Shown: in pieces, positions 5,677-8,316 of the stretch
How the letters are laid out: each line of letters opens with the position of its first letter
How positions within the stretch are numbered: the first letter of the stretch is position 1
Assembly: GCA_038818725.1 (NCBI GenBank)
Contig: JAWAYL010000044.1
Span: forward strand, 1 to 8,316
Source: JACIWB01 sp038818725
Lineage (GTDB): Archaea; Thermoplasmatota; E2; UBA202; JdFR-43
DNA: 8,316 nt
Direction of reading: 5' to 3'
Translations under genes and position numbers: made by a program
Notes under the pieces: model-generated
Seen by the model: the letters and a program-made list of their open reading frames with translations, nothing else
Database searches by the model: none
Told to the model about the DNA's origin: nothing

Positions 5677-5705
5677 CCAATCTGATTTTTAAAAGTCAGG
5701 TTTGG
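5677..5705. repeat. Imperfect palindrome between aIF5A promoter and transposase
   Basis: Core CTGATTTTTAAAAGTCAG (5682-5699) is a palindrome with one mismatched pair. It is extended outwards by CCAA (5677-5680) and TTGG (5702-5705) with small bulges. It could be a terminator, an operator or a remnant of a mobile-element end; nothing decides between these. Confidence 0.5.
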
Positions 5706-5709
5706 TTTG

Positions 5710-5766
5710 CAATTTTATATTTCAATATTCATAAAATTGTTGCTAAAAATTTAGAATTTTATAGCA
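5710..5766. repeat. Cluster of AATTTTAT inverted repeats in AT-rich gap
   Basis: CAATTTTAT at 5710-5718 pairs perfectly with ATAAAATTG at 5731-5739 across a 12-base loop. Directly after it TGCTAAAAATT (5741-5751) pairs with AATTTTATAGCA (5755-5766) with one bulged base. The AATTTTAT unit thus occurs three times in alternating orientation. The 256-bp gap 5597-5852 holds these repeats and the aIF5A promoter, and I see no gene in it. Confidence 0.45.
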
Positions 5767-5786
5767 AAAATTGGATTAAAAGCATA

Positions 5787-5803
5787 TTTTTGCAAAAAAT
5801 AAA
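5787..5803 (-). terminator. Possible terminator of the transposase transcript
   Basis: On the minus strand, about 50 bases past the transposase stop, a T-rich run (TTTATTTTTTGC) is followed by the perfect palindrome TTTTTGCAAAAA (5787-5798). Oligo-T tracts end archaeal transcription, but the region is AT-rich so chance is a real alternative. Confidence 0.3.
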
Positions 5804-5842
5804 CCTAATTTAAACTAACCAGCAAATGCATTAAAACAGAGA

Positions 5843-5913
5843 AAAGCATATACTATCCAGCATCTATTTTCTGAAATAATGTTGCAAATAACTTTGATGT
5901 CAGTATATGCTTT
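5843..5913. repeat. 12-bp perfect inverted repeat across the transposase 3' end
   Basis: AAAGCATATACT at 5843-5854 is the exact reverse complement of AGTATATGCTTT at 5902-5913, with 47 bases between. One arm includes part of the transposase stop codon (5853-5855). A further partial copy, AAAGCATAT, lies at 5779-5787. It could be a transposase-binding site, an mRNA 3' stem or the inner part of an element end. Confidence 0.55.
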
Positions 5914-7427
5914 GGAATTTTTATACCAAATCTTAAAATGCATAAAATAATATCGAGCAATATCCACAAATTGTACATCAAAACTGAAAACATGAAATAG
6001 AAGAATCTGATGTAATAGTTCTTCGATGTTGTTTTTGGTCTGAATGAATGCTTCTTTACCCTATAACTTGTTTCAATTCCCCATCTCTTGCTATATTGCC
6101 TAAAAACTTTATCTGCTAAATCAACATCATTTTCATCCCACTCTTCATTGCTTGCAAACGCATATTTTTGATTATTTTCTTCTATAATTAAAACATTTAT
6201 TGATACTCCTCTCATTGAAAAATTTTTAATTACGGAAGGAGCTGAAGATATTTTCAGCAAACCTCTTATAGTAGAAATAGAAGTGCATGGCATGAGAAAA
6301 TTAACCTTATACTTGTTTAATGTCTTAATACATTCTGTGGTAAAAAATCCTCTGTCCAGATATACTTTCCTTATTTTTATCCTCCTTTTTGCATAATCGA
6401 TTAATCTTGCTAAAATATCTTCCTTCTTATCCAAAGGACTAACTGGTAAAGCAAGTAATGTAAATCTGCTATCTCCTTCCACGATGTTTATTGTCGCAAA
6501 TTTGTAGCAAGCATCTGTCCCGTTTTTAGGTTGTGTTCCCACTACCATAGGAGCGGTTTTATCTCCGTAGAAAAGCCAGTCAGTAAAATCTATTGCAACA
6601 TCATATTTTCTATAAGGATTAAAAATATTTTCTTTTCTTGCCATCTCCCAAATGTTTTCATAAATAATGAAAAACATCCTTTGCAAATCATAAAAATCAT
6701 TATAATTTTTTAAGTGATAAAGCAAGGTATCAGCGTTTGGAACTTTTCTTCTTCCCGATTTTAATGTTTTTGAGCCATTCTCAGCAAAATCCTGTGTCAA
6801 TGCCATATGAATTAATAAATCAAGAAAATCACCTTTTTTATAGATGCAATTACCTTTAAGATTTAAATCCAAAAAAGGCATTATTCTCTTTTTTAGCAAC
6901 TTTGATAATTCTCTCATTTTCTTACTTCTTTCTATATAAAATGCACTTTTACTTATCTTTCTCTTTGGTTTTCCTAAAGGTTCAATGTTTAAATCTATCG
7001 AAAACTTATTAGATATTTCATTAATTTTTCTTGCAATATAATCAATCATTGCTTTTGCTCTATCATCCAAAATATGATTAATGAAATGACCAATTGTTCT
7101 CCTATCTGGAATTTGATTAAATCCCAATTTCTTTGCCTCTCTTTTATGAGTCTGTAAATATCGAATTAACTCTGTTTTCTTTAGATTCTTTAATTTCATT
7201 AGAAGAGTTGCTTTTAATAAGCTATCTTGTGAATATTTTATTCTTCTGTAATTCTTTCCTTTTAACAGATTAAAATCAACTTGATCTATAACATCAACAA
7301 TTTCTATTTTATTTCCTCTTAAAGATTTGAAAATGGAATAAATATTGTTATTTATCTTCCTCTTTATTTTTGCATCTAGCGAAGCGATATGCTTATTAAT
7401 TCCGATTTTATTATTTCTTGAGGACAT
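5853..7427 (-). CDS. DDE transposase, IS4/ISH3-like
   Basis: Apparently intact transposase of 524 aa that should cut and join the ends of its element. The DDE triad is visible: D280 (or D283) in VAIDFTDWLFYGD, D358 in KVYLDRGFF, and E452 in the YSKRWGIETSYR signature typical of IS4-like enzymes. A hydrophobic C-terminal stretch (FFYFMFSVLMYNLWILLDI, 475-493) is also usual for this group. The N-terminal ~130 residues (SLLKATLLMKLKNLKKTELI, then PDRRTIGHFI) resemble the helical DNA-binding region of IS5/IS4 transposases. It is longer than ISH3-type enzymes of about 390 aa, as I recall them. A GGGAGG Shine-Dalgarno precedes the ATG at 7427. No frameshift or internal stop is seen. It separates the aIF5A operon from the RHH gene. 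Family placement below the IS4/ISH3 level is uncertain. Confidence 0.82.
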   Translation of the reverse strand: MSSRNNKIGINKHIASLDAKIKRKINNNIYSIFKSLRGNKIEIVDVIDQVDFNLLKGKNYRRIKYSQDSLLKATLLMKLKNLKKTELIRYLQTHKREAKKLGFNQIPDRRTIGHFINHILDDRAKAMIDYIARKINEISNKFSIDLNIEPLGKPKRKISKSAFYIERSKKMRELSKLLKKRIMPFLDLNLKGNCIYKKGDFLDLLIHMALTQDFAENGSKTLKSGRRKVPNADTLLYHLKNYNDFYDLQRMFFIIYENIWEMARKENIFNPYRKYDVAIDFTDWLFYGDKTAPMVVGTQPKNGTDACYKFATINIVEGDSRFTLLALPVSPLDKKEDILARLIDYAKRRIKIRKVYLDRGFFTTECIKTLNKYKVNFLMPCTSISTIRGLLKISSAPSVIKNFSMRGVSINVLIIEENNQKYAFASNEEWDENDVDLADKVFRQYSKRWGIETSYRVKKHSFRPKTTSKNYYIRFFYFMFSVLMYNLWILLDIILCILRFGIKIPKHILTSKLFATLFQKIDAG

Positions 7428-7436
7428 GAGTTCCTC

Positions 7437-7471
7437 CCGTCACAGGTTGGGGATAAGGAAGCCTGTGGCGG
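7437..7471. repeat. GC-rich hairpin in the transposase leader
   Basis: CCGTCACAGG (7437-7446) and CCTGTGGCGG (7462-7471) form a 10-bp stem around a 15-base loop. The one non-Watson-Crick pair is T·G when read on the plus strand and A·C on the minus strand, so plus-strand RNA would fold better. On the minus strand the 3' arm ends within the GGGAGG Shine-Dalgarno of the transposase. Such structures can block translation of read-through transcripts into a transposase, or mark an element end. Confidence 0.6.
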
Positions 7472-7525
7472 TATTACACTTAAATATGTTTTTACTCATT
7501 TCTACATTTATGTATTAATTATGGG

Positions 7526-7533
7526 TATATAAA
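7526..7533 (-). promoter_or_regulatory. TATA box for the transposase
   Basis: TTTATATA on the minus strand, a perfect archaeal consensus preceded by an A-rich stretch. It would place transcription start near 7503, giving a leader of about 75 bases that contains the hairpin and Shine-Dalgarno. Confidence 0.5.
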
Positions 7534-7548
7534 TTTTTGTAGAAAAAC

Positions 7549-7555
7549 TTATATA
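7549..7555 (+). promoter_or_regulatory. TATA box for the RHH-HEAT gene
   Basis: TTATATA is centred 26 bp before the ATG at 7578, exactly the archaeal spacing for a start at the A of the ATG. No Shine-Dalgarno is present, so a leaderless mRNA is likely. The direct repeat ATACTCA (7553-7559, 7561-7567) overlaps and follows the box and could be an operator. Confidence 0.55.
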
Positions 7556-7577
7556 CTCAAATACTCATTTTAAATTT

Positions 7578-7949
7578 ATGGGAAGAATAAATTTAATAGT
7601 CCCAGATGAGTTTGAAAAAAGATTTAGAGAAGAGGTGTTCAAAAGGAAAGGAATGAAAAGAGGTAATTTAACAGATGCAATAATAGAGGCAATGGAGCTA
7701 TGGATGAAACAACCCAATATTTTAGATTTAAAAAAGATAGCTTTGAGTGAGGATGCACTTATTTCAGAAAAAGAAAAAAGTATAGATGCATTGGCGGAAT
7801 TAGGCGATATAGCTATTGGTCCTCTCATAGAGATTGCAATTGATGAAAATGTTTTACCTTCCGTAAAGGAAAGAGCTATAAAAAGGATAAAGAACTTAAT
7901 TGGAAAAGAAAAGATAAATTCTCTTCAAGAAATGTTGGTTAGGATTTAG
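7578..7949 (+). CDS. Ribbon-helix-helix protein with HEAT-like C-terminal repeat
   Basis: A 123-aa probable DNA-binding protein. Residues 1 to about 43 fit a CopG/MetJ-type ribbon-helix-helix: strand RINLIVPDEFEKRF, a helix, then GNLTDAIIEAMELWM. Residues about 64-107 look like a HEAT-type helical pair: KEKSIDALAELGDIAIGPLI, then a short loop and VKERAIKRIKNLI, with the typical A-x2-A-L-x2-L-G-D and G-P-L-I pattern. The N-terminus would dimerise and bind DNA; the helical tail may bind a partner. The transcript looks leaderless, driven by the box at 7549-7555. It is convergent with, and overlaps by 11 bp, the winged-helix gene. I do not recognise a named family, and there is no toxin partner next to it, so a toxin-antitoxin role is not supported. 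Confidence 0.75.
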   Translation: MGRINLIVPDEFEKRFREEVFKRKGMKRGNLTDAIIEAMELWMKQPNILDLKKIALSEDALISEKEKSIDALAELGDIAIGPLIEIAIDENVLPSVKERAIKRIKNLIGKEKINSLQEMLVRI

Positions 7950-8310
7950 TAGTTAAAGTTTTGGAAATAGATAATAGTTTATTAACAAACTCATCTATAA
8001 CTTTCTCACTAATTGTAATTGCTCCAATATCATTTCCTTGTTTTCTTTCCTTTATTCTAATAACTGGCATACCATATGGATTTATTATTGTATCAATAAG
8101 TAAAACATGGTCGTCAGATAAAAACACTTTATCTTGTTGAATTTTTTCGCCATTCCATCTGTATAAATTAAAACCTCTATAATGTTCAATATGCACTTCT
8201 CCAGTAGATACAAGAATATCTAAATGTCTTTTAACAGTAGAAAAAGGTAGTCCTGTTGCTTCTTTTATTTCTGTTAAAGTCATCGGATTTTTCGATGACG
8301 CCAACACCAT
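7939..8310 (-). CDS. Winged-helix transcriptional regulator, possibly 5'-truncated by window
   Basis: Probable DNA-binding regulator of at least 123 aa. Residues about 1-52 form a winged helix of the ArsR/IclR/MarR type: MTLTEIKEATGLPFSTVKRH is the helix-turn-helix with its recognition helix, and VHIEHYRGFNLYRWN is the wing. The C-terminal ~70 residues (FLSDDHVLLIDTIINPYG, VIRIKERKQGNDIGAITISE, then a helix VIDEFVNKLLSI) are strand-rich with a final helix, and I do not recognise them with confidence; a PC4-like arrangement is one guess. The ATG at 8310 gives a very short first helix, and the frame stays open to the window edge (8316), so the true start may lie outside. It faces the RHH-HEAT gene tail to tail with an 11-bp overlap. 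The regulated genes are not visible. Confidence 0.75.
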   Translation of the reverse strand: MVLASSKNPMTLTEIKEATGLPFSTVKRHLDILVSTGEVHIEHYRGFNLYRWNGEKIQQDKVFLSDDHVLLIDTIINPYGMPVIRIKERKQGNDIGAITISEKVIDEFVNKLLSISKTLTTKS

Positions 8311-8316
8311 CTTTAT

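Larger units (their letters stand above)
5681..7535 (-). mobile_element. Insertion sequence carrying the DDE transposase, ends not determined
   Basis: The element must include 5853-7427 and probably its promoter up to about 7533. I compared the left flank (5681-5852) with the reverse complement of the right flank (7428-7577) and found no convincing terminal inverted repeat or target duplication. The best resemblance is TAAAAGCATATTTTTG on the left with TAAAAACATATTTAAG on the right, 12 of 16 in AT-rich DNA. The limits given are nominal. Confidence 0.35.

Noticed and set aside
5597..5680. N-terminal hydrophobic extension of aIF5A as a signal or membrane segment
   Set aside because: The promoter box and ribosome-binding site lie inside this stretch, and the family starts at about MKEMAEV.
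5710..5766. CRISPR-like or tandem repeat array
   Set aside because: Units are short, alternate in orientation and have no regular spacing; they are inverted repeats in AT-rich DNA.
7428..7470. Terminal inverted repeat shared with CCAATCTGA at 5677
   Set aside because: The minus-strand CCAACCTGT resembles it in only 7 of 9 bases and the match does not extend; too weak to define element ends.
7578..8310. Toxin-antitoxin pair made of the RHH and winged-helix genes
   Set aside because: The genes are convergent, not an operon, and neither product resembles a known toxin.

Overview
The window is AT-rich archaeal chromosome (roughly one third G+C by eye). The archaeal assignment rests on gene content: an RPA-type single-stranded DNA-binding protein with its RPA-associated partner, an aIF5A translation factor with the hypusine-site motif, and an archaeal Trm56 tRNA methyltransferase. 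Arg codons are almost all AGA/AGG. Several genes that lack a Shine-Dalgarno sequence carry a TATA-like box about 23-26 bp upstream of the ATG, which suggests leaderless transcripts. The set points to a euryarchaeal lineage, possibly Thermoplasmatota-like, but the sequence alone does not fix the taxon.

Layout. (1) Positions 1-1617 (+): the 3' part of an RPA gene, then the RPA-associated protein gene one base downstream, a DNA replication/repair operon. (2) Positions 1657-2732 (+): a second operon with a stand-alone Lrp/AsnC effector-binding (RAM) domain, a small three-helix membrane protein and an FMN nitroreductase, spaced by 9 bp and then overlapping by 1 bp. (3) Positions 2702-3349 (-): a gamma-class carbonic anhydrase-like hexapeptide protein with an added C-terminal zinc ribbon, convergent with the nitroreductase and divergent from (4). 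(4) Positions 3417-4451 (+): Trm56 fused to an HD phosphohydrolase domain. (5) Positions 4434-5596 (-): aIF5A followed by an agmatinase-family gene through a 4-base ATGA overlap, a pair that makes sense for polyamine supply or hypusine modification of aIF5A. (6) Positions 5597-5852: AT-rich intergenic DNA with several inverted repeats. (7) Positions 5853-7427 (-): an apparently intact DDE transposase of IS4/ISH3-like type, with a hairpin in its leader and a consensus TATA box, but no terminal inverted repeats I could establish. (8) Positions 7578-7949 (+): a small ribbon-helix-helix protein with a HEAT-like C-terminus, convergent with a winged-helix regulator (7939-8310, -) that may continue past the window edge.

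All three convergent gene pairs overlap at their 3' ends, so the chromosome is tightly packed except around the transposase. I see no tRNA, rRNA or CRISPR array and no obvious new multi-gene system. The most interesting items are the domain fusions (Trm56-HD, gamma-CA-zinc ribbon, RHH-HEAT), the aIF5A-agmatinase coupling, the RPA zinc finger with Asp in place of its last ligand, and the structured ends of the transposase unit.
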